Position numbers and translations under genes: made by a program. The notes beneath the pieces were generated by a model, which did no database searches, was not told the DNA's origin, and saw only the letters and a program-made list of their open reading frames with translations. Below, piece by piece: positions 45,564-57,757 of a stretch of 64,000 nt of DNA. Location of the stretch: NCBI GenBank assembly GCA_013396755.1, contig VWZF01003927.1, positions 724,792 through 788,791 of the forward strand, given 5' to 3'. Numbering within the stretch: the stretch's first letter is position 1; each line of letters begins with the position of its first letter. The DNA comes from Sclerurus mexicanus (Eukaryota > Chordata > Aves > Passeriformes > Furnariidae).

Positions 45564-48225
45564 GTACAAGTCAGGGTATAACAGAACTAATATAATGTGT
45601 GACTGGTCCTACAGCCAGAAGACTGCAGGACAGAGGAAGGAAAGTCATTTTGCACATCATCATCTCATTTGTATGTATTTGTATTTTTATGGGCACAGTT
45701 CGCTGGTTAGGCACTAAAAGACCACTTTAATTAGTCTTCAGGTAGCAAATAAGTTGCTGAGAGGGAGGAATGGTCATGCAATCAGAAATGCTAACTTTTC
45801 ACAGTCCAGATGACATGACTGGCCTCAATGGATCACATACAATGGGTCTAACCTTCTGTAGTCCTGGCACGTATCAGATGGTTTAGAAATGCATAACGGT
45901 ATGTACCTGTGCAGATAAAGTCCTTTCATATAGGAAACTGAGTTTATATCATTACCACTGGTTACGTTTGATGAGAAATCAACCTGATCACTGGAAATTC
46001 CAGGTTCCCAGGTCGTCCCTTCCCACCTTCGCCATAAGCAGCCTGTCCACACAGCTGTCACTTCCCTTTAGAGATTTGCAAAGCCCTGCGTTTTCCAGTC
46101 TCGACTAGTTGCTACCCCAATTGCTGCATTTACATGCTACTTAAGATACATCAGGGCATAATCTCACCTCGTTGAGGAGGGGATTTACATGCATAGCTTC
46201 CATTAGCATTTATAGGATATACGCATATAACTCACAGCCCAACACAGAGTGAAAATATAATTATCATAACCATTGCCACATTGCACAAGGCTTGGGCATT
46301 CTGAGGCATAGGTCTAATTAGCTCTAAGCTGCAGAAGATTTGAGGGTAGTACTTTCTTTTTGACTTACTGCTCAGTGCTTGTTCTGAATATTCAAATGTA
46401 TTGTTGCTTTTTAAAGGCTCTCTGTGTCATGTCAAAACTCCCTTATCTTAGTGACTTTTTGTAGAGGTCTCTGCAGGCACATTAAGATACATATTTAGTC
46501 TGTTCTGTTGATCTCTCTCTTATGGCTTCATTGTTTATAAATGCAAAAGACCAGTGCTGCACTGGTAACACTTTTATTTTTTATTTACCAGGATTTGCCA
46601 GCAATGAAGTTATGTAACACTAAAAGGAGACTTACATGCACTGTTTTTGGATAAATGTATTTTCTGTGTGCTTAATTCACTTCAAAAGTTTGTGATATTT
46701 GCAAAAATGGCAACTCAAGTCCTTATCACATAGTTCTATCAACTTTCATTGTGTGCAATGTTCCCCGAAATTTGGAACAGTCACTCTTGGCTTCCTGTGC
46801 AGGCAAAGAAGAGAGAGACACAGTGCCAGGAGACAATTAAAATTTTAAGTGGATTGAATGATGCTCAAGAAGACCTATTTCTGTTTATTGAGATGGGAAA
46901 TTTTTCCCAACTTCTCCTATGAACCTAGCTGATGTCCCTAGAATTCCCTTTACGAAGTATTGATTTTAGAATGCTAGATCCATAACAATCCTGAGATAAC
47001 AGCCTAAAGTCTGTAAGAGCACCTATTACAGAATATTTTCTTTTAAAGGATCGCTGAGAGCCAAGTGCCTCTAAACTTGGTTTTTATAGGAGGCCAAGCC
47101 TCAAGGTCTTTTTTTATTTTCACTCTTCTCTACAGAATGAAGGGGTTGCTTGGATACAGAACAAATAAGAAATCATGAGGAAGATCTTCAAAGGTTTGGG
47201 CTTTCCTCTACGAAGAGCCACCACCCAATTCCCGGTGGCTGCTTATATCCACTAGCTCAGCTCAAGTGTGCTCACATTATGCCAAGGGCTCCCAATGCCA
47301 CTTGAACTCTGAAGTGCATCTCCAACCACAAATACACCTGCTGTCTCAAGATTTTGCAAACAAGTTTAACTCCTGGGCTTGATGGGGGCTCTTTGCTACT
47401 CCTAAGGGTGCATCTTCGCATGGCAGCCAAGTTGGTCCATCAGAAAGCCCCTGCCAAAAGGGAGATTCCACCACAGCCTTTATCTACAGCCACATGCTTC
47501 TGTGTCTCCCTGCCCTGATGGATGTAACATGATTACTGGGCTGCTTTTCTGCTGTGGTCACCTTTCAAGAAAGGGCACTGCTGTCCACCTTCCATTCCCG
47601 CTTCTCTCTCAATTTGAGTATCGCCCTCAGTCCCAGTGCCCAGCATAGCAGAGCAATGCTCCTATGGCCAGGACCCATCTCTGGAGAGAAACTAAACATT
47701 GGCCTCTCCTTTTCCTTTCTGGGAGTTTTGGCAAACCCCATGGCATCAGCAAGGTAACTGGCTAGTCTGAACTCCGTGGGGATTCTCTCTGCAGTGGCAC
47801 CCGTGCCTTTTCTATCTGCCTCTGACTCCTTCACAGGCACTGCGAGCCGGCTTTGTTGCACTCACTGTTCTGGAAAGAGGAGATAAGTGACATGCTCCAA
47901 CTTGCTGAGGGCTTTGGGAAAGTCATCTTGCTGGAGGAACTGTAGGAGATGTCTCCCTGGGAATAGCAGCTCATATTTAACCTCCCCTAGATCATGTCAA
48001 TGTGAGTCTGGAGAGAACAGGTCTTTCATTTTTCTTCCTCAGTAAGCTACCATATGTACCTCATCCCCCACTTAAGCTAAGAGATTGATGGCTAAATTAC
48101 TTAACCCTGGTGTTTTTAATTAATTAGGTCTACTTCATAGAAGGTTTAATACAGTAGTTTAATTTATACTTTGCTTGGTGTATGATATAAAATCCAGATT
48201 TATTACTATTTTTTATCAATTTTTA
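45564..48225. other. AT-rich unique DNA
   Basis: No gene or repeat recognised. Frames near 47554-47861 are open on both strands and lack recognisable content. Confidence 0.55.
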
Positions 48226-48252
48226 TTTTTATATGATTCAATCATATAAAAA
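48226..48252. other. 27-bp near-perfect palindrome
   Basis: TTTTTATATGATT, one C, then AATCATATAAAAA: 13-bp perfect arms around a single base. About 60 bp to the left and 70 bp to the right lie TTATACTTT (48164-48172) and its reverse complement AAAGTATAA (48302-48310). The phrase TGGTGTATG occurs on both sides of the palindrome. Confidence 0.85.
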
Positions 48253-49365
48253 GACTGGTGTATGTTATAGACTTTTAAAAGTGGTTCCCTGTAGGTATTG
48301 TAAAGTATAAGGTCTATTATATGACAGTAGTGTGTTTATAGCTGAGTTTTGGTGCATTGTTCAGGAATCTGTTCAAAGACAGCATATAGAAAAGACATTT
48401 TATTCTGTAAAATAGTAAGGGAAAGTGCCTGTTCTTTTAAAATATCATCTTACAATGCTTTTACGTAATACTGAAGTGTATGGGATATCCACTGCTTTAA
48501 GAAACTCAGTACTAAAAAGAAAAATACTTTGAATCCTTAGGAAAAAAGGGCACAATAGTCTGTTGATAGCTCTTTCATGAAAGACCTACAGAGCTGTAAT
48601 CTGGTGAAATCCACTGTTACTCTTGGTTAATGAGCAATTTGTTAGTTAACAGATGTTGTTATTAACATGAGAGGTACCTGGTTTATAACAGCAATACTTA
48701 ATCACGGGGTAGGGTGGCAGAACCATTTATAACCCAATGCAGTGGCATTGTGGCAACTGTAAGTGCTGCCATGTGGGGGAACACAAGGCGAAGGGGTCAC
48801 ATATCTATTCTGGTGCATGTTTTTGTGCTCCATTTGGGGGGATTCTGGTTGCACTTTGCAAAATCCAAGCAAAAGCGATGTTAGAAGAAATGCAAGCAAA
48901 TACTTCATTGGAGTCCATTTCAGTCAGGGAACTGGTTATATTCTTTTGATTTTATCAGCCATATTCTCTTGTGCAAATCTGGCCCCATGAACATAAGAAG
49001 CGTAAAAGATTCTAAGGTATTGAGAATGGAGGTCACATGAGGACCCAGCCCAGCCCACAGACAAACTGACAGGTCCTGTTTCTATAACATCACACTGTCA
49101 GAGACTTCCAGACAATTTGGGAATGTCTCCCTTTTATGGAGCCCTCAGTTTCCAGAGCCTGTTTTCCTGGTTTTTTTTCAGATGATTGTTTTTTGTGGAG
49201 ACTCACACAGCTCTGCCCAGGTTTATTTTTCCAGTATTTCAGCTATCAAAAGTATTTCAAGGTACATACCCAAAATCTTTGGGTTTTTCCTTAAATTTTG
49301 TTCCAAGGAGCCCAGGCTTTGTTCTTTTCTGAGGAAATAATATCAGAATATTGCTCTTATTTTCC
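48253..49365. other. AT-rich unique DNA
   Basis: Nothing beyond short chance frames near 48700-48990. Confidence 0.55.
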
Positions 49366-49403
49366 AAGAGTCATAAAGAAATATAAGGAACTTTATGACT
49401 CTT
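49366..49403. other. Perfect 13-bp stem-loop
   Basis: AAGAGTCATAAAG (49366-49378) and CTTTATGACTCTT (49391-49403) pair fully around a 12-nt loop. TTTCC just before and GGAAA at 49409-49413 can extend the stem past a 5-nt bulge, giving about 53 nt in all. No known microRNA seed is recognised. Confidence 0.75.
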
Positions 49404-51184
49404 ATCAGGGAAACAGAGGAGAATGAACACACTGAGGTACTCTCACAGTGCTCTCCTGTCCAGCTGCCAGCTCAAAGCATGATGACATGAAGTCTCTCAG
49501 GGCATGCTACGAGGAAACCCTAGTAAATTACACAAACATGCACCTTTTAAATGTGAACCTGACTTTCTAGATGGAGACTTAGGTCTGCAAAATCTGAAAC
49601 TTTTTAGGCTGAGTTTAAATTCTTCAAGATGCACCAGCCACTCTGAAAGTGATCATACTTCACAAGAAAACAATGTCTTGACACTGCCCGTAAACCCAGA
49701 TAGAAAATGCTACCTAGGAAGACCCTAGAAAAGGAAATTGGAATACTCCATGTCACCAGATTTAAAATCATGAAAGCAGCAAACAGGAAGAAAGGATTCA
49801 GCTACACTTCATGCCTTTTGCTTCCAGTTCACCAAACATTTCCTCCTTCCTGTAAGTATCTGTCTGACCTGAGCAGACCTTCAGCCAGACAACCTTCTTG
49901 AGTCAATCCTCTCAGTCATTGCACAGGCTGTTCTAAAAGTGGTGGCAGCTTAATGCAGGTTATTGATAAGATGAAGACATCAGAGCCCCTGGTATCATCA
50001 GCAAAGCACCCAGCAGCAATCCAGCAGCAGCTGTGCAAGAGACAAGGAGGACTTGGAGAGAAGCAACTGCTCAGTTTCCTCAAGGGAAAATGATGTAGCT
50101 GTCCAATGGTCAGTTCTTCCACCAGAGCCAGTGGATTCTAAGGATGCAAAAGAGCTCCAGATTTTAAGTCAGCAGCTCGAGAGTGTCCCTCTGTACAGCA
50201 AGAAGAGGGGATAAAGAAGTACAGGTTTTATTTCCAACTCTTAGGCTGTGTCAACTCAAAGCAAAAGCCCGTAGTATTTCTCATGCAAATATATGCAGGG
50301 CAGTTGACAATAAAGGCACAATAATATGTGGTTTGGAAAAAAAGCTCTATTAAAAGAAGGAAAAAGTGCAGGTTAAGAGGTAAGCTCATGGCTTAGATCC
50401 AAATCAGCCTATTGACTCAGCTTTACAGATCCCCAGCCCAAAATGAATTCCACACAATAACTAAGCAGTTGCCTTCCAAAGGTGTTAAGCCTATTTGTGC
50501 TGTGTTTGTTTTGGAATGGCCAATAAAACAGCTTTAGATGATGTCAAATAGTTCTTAGGCCCATACAGAGGGAGACAGCTGCTCAGATAAATACTCAACC
50601 CCCAAACCATGTTCTGTTTTATAAGTCATCAAAAGCTCTTTGAAAATCCACTTGATATGTAGCTGGGAGCTAATGTGACTTCCTCACACCTGCCAAACCA
50701 CTCTGGGCTGGTCAGGAGTAGACACTAAACTCACCCACCAGTCTGAGTTTGTGCTAGTATTCCTTTTTCTCCTAGGAAAATTATAGAGCCTTCTCATATC
50801 TCTCTGAATAGCAAAGTCCTTCTGACACTGCAGTGTCTGAGATCAGGTGTTGCCATTGCGTCTTGCAGGATAAAAGTAGCAGATAGTCATAGGCATGTAC
50901 AACCAAAGTGGCCCAAAGGCACTTCCTATCATTTTACTTGAGACGATTGCTATTGCCAGGCAAGTGCCTCACACAGTTGTTTCTCTCTGTACATACTCTT
51001 TTCTCTGTTGATCCCTTTGACCAGTAAATAAAATTCCTCAGATTTGAACTGTGCCTTTGGCCTTTGGTTTTCAGACAAATGTAAGCTGCATTTTAGGTGT
51101 AACACGTGAAATGCACTATGTAACCTCTGAAGAGAGAATCATTCTAGTGTTTTGGGATGAGAGAAGGCTCCAGTCTCTGTCCAT
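49404..51184. other. Unique DNA, no gene recognised
   Basis: Several splice-like signals occur (for example GTAAGTAT at 49854) without a convincing exon. No repeats are recognised. Confidence 0.5.
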
Positions 51185-51228
51185 GTTACACTGGTGTCAA
51201 TTAGGAGTAATTCCATAAAAGCTAAGGA
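51185..51228. mobile_element. Ancient amniote repeat fragment (LINE-tail type), opposite orientation
   Basis: TTACACTGGTGTCAATTAGG followed by AGTAATTCCATAAAAGCTAAG matches 'TTACACTGGTGTAAATCAGGAGTAACTCCATTGAAGTCAATGG', the reverse complement of the phrase found at 3135 and 17298. Confidence 0.48.
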
Positions 51229-53010
51229 AATCATCAGAGATAAGAGCTGAAGGTGCTCTGTGATCCCACATTCAATCTCAGTTACCATCTACAACCCCAA
51301 GTGGTTAAGAAAGTGCTCCATGTGCCAAGCAAAACACAGAAGGTGCTTTAGAGCCTAACAGCACTTACATTTCAAGTTCTCAGCCTTGGTTTAAAACCAG
51401 TAACTGGTAGAAGCAGTAACTCAGAGGGACTTGTCCTGGTGTCCCATTTATCTTTGCTGTGAATCAGGAAAAGGGGGGTAGGACAAGGAGCACGTTGCTG
51501 AAATGGTGTTGTGCTTCAGTCAGGCAGGGCTGAGCCACACTAATGTACCCTCCATAGCAATATTCTCCAGGGCACAGAAAAAGGAAAACCTGCCAAGAGT
51601 TGTTTGAGAAAAATATTTGTGGCTGGGCTTTCTGCAAATGCTTGGTTCTAACACACCAGCCTAAGTCCTTCACAGGAAGACAAAGCTATAATTCTGGGTA
51701 TAACATACACAGTTTTGGTCCCAGAGTGCTCCATGTTGCCAGGTAGGAGACATGGTTAGTTAATGGAACTTTGTACAGATTCACGTCTCTGCCTTCGCTT
51801 CAGGGGACTTGAACAAATGCTTCAAAAAAACCCAGAAGGAGCAAAGAGGAAAAAATCAAAGGAAAAGACCAGTGCATCCTTTGTCCAAAGTGGTCTCTGT
51901 GCTATGACTTATCTTAAGTGTGGATCAGAATGGGTAGGATTCCTCAGAGTTACTGAAAACCAACACAGTTACTTCCTTCTGAAATGTTGATGAGAAGTTG
52001 AAACTTTCAGGGAAGGTGAAAATTAAGGCATATTTTTTCATGGCAATAATGATTTCTTCAATGCAACATGATCATTTGCTTTTTACAAAGAGGAAAGAAG
52101 GGATAACATGGCCAACACCAATCAAACCATTCACAATGGCCAAAAGAGATGGAGCCGAGGCCTTCAAGTACTACAAAGAAGCCAAGTAGGGTAAGGAGAA
52201 AGATGACAAGAAGTTGGATACAAGTGCAAAATTATTTCCTTTCCATTCAACATAATAATAGACCTACAGCTGACCTTGAAACTTCCAAAAGGTGCCCTTG
52301 TATTGAGGCCTGGAAACAGTAGAAACAGCAGAGGCCTTCTGATCTCTAGGAACTTCACTCACTCACTGAACTTTTGAGCTGTCATTTCCAATAAACTTGG
52401 CTACAGATGAACCAGAACTTTTTTTTTTTTTTTAAAGGAAGACTATTCATAGTTTGAAAAAAAGAATTGTGGGGTTTTTTTCCCTTTGTCGTTCCATTTG
52501 ACGTCCAAAAAAACTACAATATCCTTGTGGAGTAGAAAGCGAAATAGATGGAAGAGGAAAAGCAGTAAGAATAATGTTACAATGAAACCACAAGCAACAG
52601 AAGAGGAAATGTTAAAGACCCCAAACCCAAAGAGAAAAATCAAGCTAAGAGCATGTCTTTAAAGCAAGTGAGACCCAAATGTGCTTAGGGAAATTAACCG
52701 ATTCCCTATACGAGCTACTTTCTCATTTCAAAATGGGCTGATAATGATTAGCAACCAGCATATTAAATGAATATCTCTTTCTACTATCAAAAGTTTTAAC
52801 TTGTCTATACCAAACTTGACTCCTAAACCTAAGCAGATCAGGAAGGTGACCTGAGATGACAGCAGAGGATGACACGCTATTGACTACAGTGAAGAAGTAG
52901 GAGGAACGATTTTGCCTACCAATTATTAAACAGAAAGAAAAGAAGGACCCAGCGAATAACTAATACATGAAAGGTTCCACCTCTGTGCTCCATGCAGACT
53001 TTGATAGCCT
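51229..53010. other. AT-rich unique DNA
   Basis: A T15 run lies near 52420-52434. The frame at 51998-52189 gave a faint impression of an HMG-box-like tail but does not hold up. No gene is called. Confidence 0.5.
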
Positions 53011-53079
53011 AGATTTATAAGAAGATTTCTAAGAAGATGATTTATAGATTTATAAGAGGAGGATTTATAAGAAGAGGAA
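53011..53079 (+). repeat. Degenerate A/G/T-rich tandem repeat
   Basis: About four irregular copies of GATTTATAAGAAGA-like words separated by short AGGAGG/AAGATG pieces. The copies differ by small insertions, suggesting repeated slippage. Confidence 0.75.
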
Positions 53080-55457
53080 GTTTTATTATTGAAAAAAAGA
53101 GTTAAATTATCAAATGGTTTCTCTTTAATTAAATAGTCATACAAAACTTATTTGCTGACAATCTGACATAAAACAATGTAATCTTTGGGTTACTAAGCAA
53201 ATGTTCCCCACATCATCCAGATTAGAGAGCACAGAGTTAGACAGCAATTATACTGAGGCCTAAATCCCTGAGTCATTTAAAACCTCCACAAAATGCTTGG
53301 TGGCACTGTTAATGTAGCCAGTTAGGAGAATCTTGGCTGATGAATGGGAAGAGAAACAGAACAGCAATAAATTCCTGTGTCTACTCTGTAGTCAATAGAT
53401 TTGTCTTGTTCTTTATTCAAGCTGGGTGTTTTTCACTTTGTGCAGAGAAACAAGGCAAAATTCAGGCTACATTTAAGTTTGTATAAGCCAGAGCTTTCCA
53501 AAAAGCTTCCAGAACACTCCCTAACTGTTCCCATGAGTTCTGTACATGGACTTTCATTTTCTAGCAGAGAAGGATTGCAATTTCTAACTTGTTTCAATCC
53601 TGCTCCCACTTTCTGTCATTCTGTGACTATTCTGCATCTTGTATATTGACCTTTCTGATGTAGCAGAGATTTACAAGCAGAACTACCTTGCTGAGGCCTT
53701 TTAGGTCCCAGAAATAGAAAGAACCTTGCCAGAGGTAGATGCAGGCATGAAATGAGATAGCATATTCTACCTCTGATAAAGTTTCCTTGGCTTAGCTGTC
53801 TGAAAATCATTACTTGCGTCTATTTCTGTAACATGTATTGATCAAAAAAAGTGCATGTTTCTTCCTGGCTCTCAAAAAACAAACTTCTAGCCAGATACGA
53901 TCTGAACTGACATGTCTTCCAAAATGGTGATGTGCTACAAGAAAGGCAAAGAAAAAACCTCCCTTAAATGATCCCTCTTACAAAAGAATAAGCAGCAAAT
54001 GGCACCAAATCTGTTTTCTTTAATTCCTGATCTACTTTTAAGAATAGAAGTACAATTTGCCTAGTGACCTTTAAAAGAAAAAAGTAAAAAAAGAATTCCA
54101 GGCTTCCTTACCATGGGATTGAGTCAGAGCAAGTCCACTGACTCCTGTGGCACCACCTCAGCCTTACACCACTGCATCCAAAACTCCCTCAGCATCAGTG
54201 GAGTTGCAGCAGGTTTTCTTTGCTGCCTTAGATCCAGATCCCACCATAAATCTCAAGTTTTATTTGGCTGGGAAGGAGGAAGTTCTACTTTTCGAGTCTA
54301 CCATGAACTGGCAGTGGTATTTTTTTTTTAATCTGTTGATATTTGAATCCATGTTAGATGCACTGAAAACAATGGCTTTAGCATGGGGAGGTCCAGATCT
54401 ATGGCTAGTTTGTCTTACAGAAAGCTTTTCAGCAGAGAATTTTCATCCAGAATTAGAAAGAGAAGAACAAGTGAAGTCAGGAGACTTGAGATCTCACCAA
54501 GAGCCTGTCAAAGACTGGTCACAGGGAAGCTGGTGTTGTCACTGGCGTAGGGATGCCTCACTGAACAGCTGGGGTTTAATAGGCTGGATATCATCCCAGC
54601 ATTTGATATTCTTAGATAATAATAGAGATTAGGTTTACTTAATGTATTTGCTATTTAGGCAGATGATTCGTGTTAAGCCATCGGCATTCAGTGGCAAACA
54701 TCATTAGTTCAAATTGTATGGGAGAAAGGCCCAGGAAGAGGAGCCACAATCTGGCCTCTATCATGAACAGCTGTGTTTCTAAATCACCATTTTCGGGTTG
54801 TTTCCTGTAGTTGTTGGTATATACTGTACACTGAAAATTAGGCCTCAAAAACACTTATTAAAAATTTATACAGCTTATGACAGCCTCTTTCAGAAACATA
54901 ACCCTTAACTAATTCATGTTCACTTACCCTGCAGTTTTCTATTTATAATACTTTACAATTTCTGTGTATTTGTACTATAAATTATTCAGTGACATCAAGG
55001 TTTTTATTTTGATGAGAGAATTTTTGATGAATTTGACAGAGTAATTACTTCAAATCCTGTTCTGGATCGCTATGAAAATATTTAATTTTATTTACTCCAA
55101 TAAATAATTAAAATGTGAGAGTAGCAAGCATACTCGCAGTGCCTTATAGCCTGTGACTTCTGTTTGCTTCTCCCTAATTAAAATAGCAATGTTTATGTGT
55201 GTACTGATTTAAAATAATAATAAATTACCAACTGGGAAGGGACATCTAAAGGGGAAGGAACAAGGCTTTTGTAGAAACAAGCACAGTCTTAAACAGAGGA
55301 AAAAATATTCTGAAGAAGTAGGAAATTCTTGATCCCCCAACACTGTTAGATAGGGGCACTGAGGATAGAATCGGAACAAGGTATGATTACTCAAATGAAA
55401 ACTATTACTTTTGTGGATTCAAAGTTTAAGAAAGGGCAGTCCTTTGGATACTCCCAG
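53080..55457. other. AT-rich unique DNA
   Basis: No gene recognised. A 161-codon plus-strand frame (54147-54632) has no recognisable domain. Its start region carries a faint resemblance to the old LINE-tail repeats, which was not strong enough to annotate. Confidence 0.5.
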
Positions 55458-55535
55458 CTGATTCAGCAACGTTAAGCTAAGCACATGCTTAACTTGAACA
55501 CAGGAGTAGCTCCACTTACTTCAAGAACCTTCCTG
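55458..55535. mobile_element. Ancient amniote repeat fragment
   Basis: CTGATTCAGCAACGTTAAGC, TAAGCACATGCTTAACTTG, then CAGGAGTAGCTCCACTTACT and TCAAG follow the known amniote phrase 'CTGATTCAGCAAAGCACTTAAGCACATGCTTAACTTTAAGCACATGAGTAGTCCCATTGACTTCAA'. This is the clearest of the four related fragments, covering nearly 80 bp. Confidence 0.52.
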
Positions 55536-57705
55536 CTCAGATTTAAATTAAAGTATTGAAGTTCTGCTCTCGCGGCAGCTTAAATCTTCTGCTAAATCAA
55601 AGATTAGAGTGTCTCTTAACTCTCTGTGATTTAATCCAAAACAAATACTCATTGCTCCACCGAGGACAGCTCAGGTCGCAGCGGTCACTGGTGTGTGGGC
55701 TGCAGTCCTCTATCTCCTCCAAAGAATTTACATGAGTCAAGTCTATTTCTAAGTCTCATATGTAATTTTACTGCTTTCATGTCAGAGGGCTCAAAGACAG
55801 AAAAACTGAATGTGTAAAAAATGAAGAAAGAAAGAAAAGCCTGAACCCTCAGAACCTCTTAATTGTTTTACAGGAAACAAAGAGGCATACATTAAAAGTT
55901 TTTAATCATGTCAAGCATGCAAATCTATAGTCGTTATCATATAATAGCTGGTTAATTACCTGACTAGTTGTGGGTTTTTTACATTAAAACTTGCTCATTA
56001 TTGCCAGGTACAGTGATGATGTGGTTACCCACAGGTTGGTAATGGAGAAACCTGGGATTTCTTGACAAACAGACTATTTGTATTTCACAGGATTGAAGTG
56101 AAGGGGGATGAGACACTGATCAAACAGCTGCACAGAAAAGTAGAAATATTTTGCTTTTTCTTAAGCTATTTGTATGGCTAAAAGGGGTAACTCACAGCTG
56201 ATCCCAGTTGACAGTGAAGGATGGAGCTTTTTGGTGCTTTAGTCACAAGCAAGAAATTGGCAACAGTCGGCAAACAGAGGCTGAGTCTGTGCTGGCTGTC
56301 AGCAGTTTTCCAGACTAATTCAAATGGAACAGGTGAGATCTCAGTCCAGTCCCCCTTGGACAGGTGTTCGTATTTCCCCACAACACCAACGGCTTTGAAA
56401 CAAATTGGCACTCTGGGTGCCAGCATCAGCAGAGAGGATGCAATGTGAATATTCACAGATCTGGTGATCTGAATGTCAAAGCCTTTGGCACCTGCCACTA
56501 CCTGAGTTACTCCAAAACTTCAGCAGGCTCCACCTGTGTAACTGAGACACAAATTCCTTCATTCTCAAGTGCCTTTCCATGACAAAAACTTGCAGGCTAA
56601 GCACCACAGGAGGAGATTTTAATCCCAAGCAGACACCATGGCACGCTGCAGAGGGCTCTGGAAGAAGTGCCACACCACGGGGACTCACTTCCAGCTCCCA
56701 TAGAGTTTGGTCACTCTCTGTCCCTCACAGCAATCGCACACGCACACAGGTGCTTGGACAAAAACACATCCTGTGACTTCATCGTGAGCTCTGATGTGAC
56801 TGCAAGTCCCGGTGGGTAATAAATCCTCGCTGCTGGTATCGGGTTGGATTGCCCGCCGGTGGGTTAATCCGATAGCACACCCTAATAACCCGACTTTCAG
56901 CTTGCTGCAAAAGCAATTCCTGTGCAATGTGCCACATTTCCGTGGCAGTGCCTCAAGTCACAGCGAGTAACACGTTCTGTCACAGGCTGTTGTAAACACT
57001 GGGGCTGCTCGGCACATACCGGGCGAGATTCGTCTGAGCGGAGACCTAAAATCTTACACCTGACTGTTTCGCTCACTATCAAGCCTAAATAAAGCTTCAA
57101 TGGCAGAAGCAAGCAGGGAACACAAACCAGTTGTGACTGGTGCTCGGAGCTGAACGCTGAGGAGCAGAAGACGTGCAGTGAGGTTTTTGTGCTTTTTGTG
57201 GAGATGGGAAGTAGCAGCAATAAGGGAGGGTCTCTGCCAGGGAGGGGCCGCACACCAACCAAGCACTTGCAGGCAATGGGAGAGGAGGAATTGGAGCTTG
57301 TCCTTTCTGGGATTAAACTCCCAGTGTTCACCTGGCTGTGGGTTCAGGTGCAATGTGCTTTTGAGCTGAAGGAAGTCTGGTAGCTAAAAGGAGTGCACAG
57401 GCCTATTCGACTTCTATTCCTGGCCCTCCTATTGATTTGCTTGTAACCTCAGGAGAGTCCTGTCTGGGCCAAAATGTTCTCACATTGGAAGTCAAAAGTT
57501 AATTTAAGATAATGCAGTTGTCAAATAAGTATTCAGATTTTCAGAGGTGATAATATCAAAGAATGGAAGAAGAATGCATTAGAATGCACCTCTTTGGTAA
57601 CATTTTACTTGCACTCACACAAAGACATGAGTCTGTAGAACAGCAGCCTCTGTGACACGTAAACAATGTCTGGCATCTGTTTTTTCCTTCATCTTTCCCT
57701 CTTCC
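55536..57705. other. Unique DNA with a CpG-bearing patch
   Basis: AT-rich to about 56780. From 56820 to 57060 CpG is more frequent and the sequence is repeat-free, and GGGTTAATCCGA (56861-56872) holds TAATCC, the OTX/PITX-type homeodomain site. The 144-codon minus-strand frame over 56897-57331 overlaps other frames and is unrecognised. It may be a regulatory element. Confidence 0.4.
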
Positions 57706-57757
57706 TTTTTTTTTTCTTTTTTTTTTTTTTTTTTTCACGTTNTTTTTTTTTTTTTTA
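57706..57757 (+). repeat. Poly-T tract containing the only N
   Basis: Long T runs interrupted by single C and by CACGT, with an unresolved base at 57742. It could be the reversed poly(A) tail of a minus-strand retroposed copy, but no body is recognised to its right. The N marks sequencing or assembly trouble, so the exact length is unreliable. Confidence 0.85.

Noticed and set aside
51998..52189. Possible HMG-box-like processed pseudogene
   Set aside because: Only a few residues (around MAKRDGAEAF) recall that family. Order and spacing fail and no poly(A) tail follows in the right direction.
54147..54632. 161-codon plus-strand frame
   Set aside because: No recognisable family. Its beginning faintly resembles an old LINE-tail repeat, which argues against a gene.
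55229..55260. CR1-like phrase CTGGGAAGGGACATCTAAAGG
   Set aside because: Short match without the flanking TCATAGAATC repeat.
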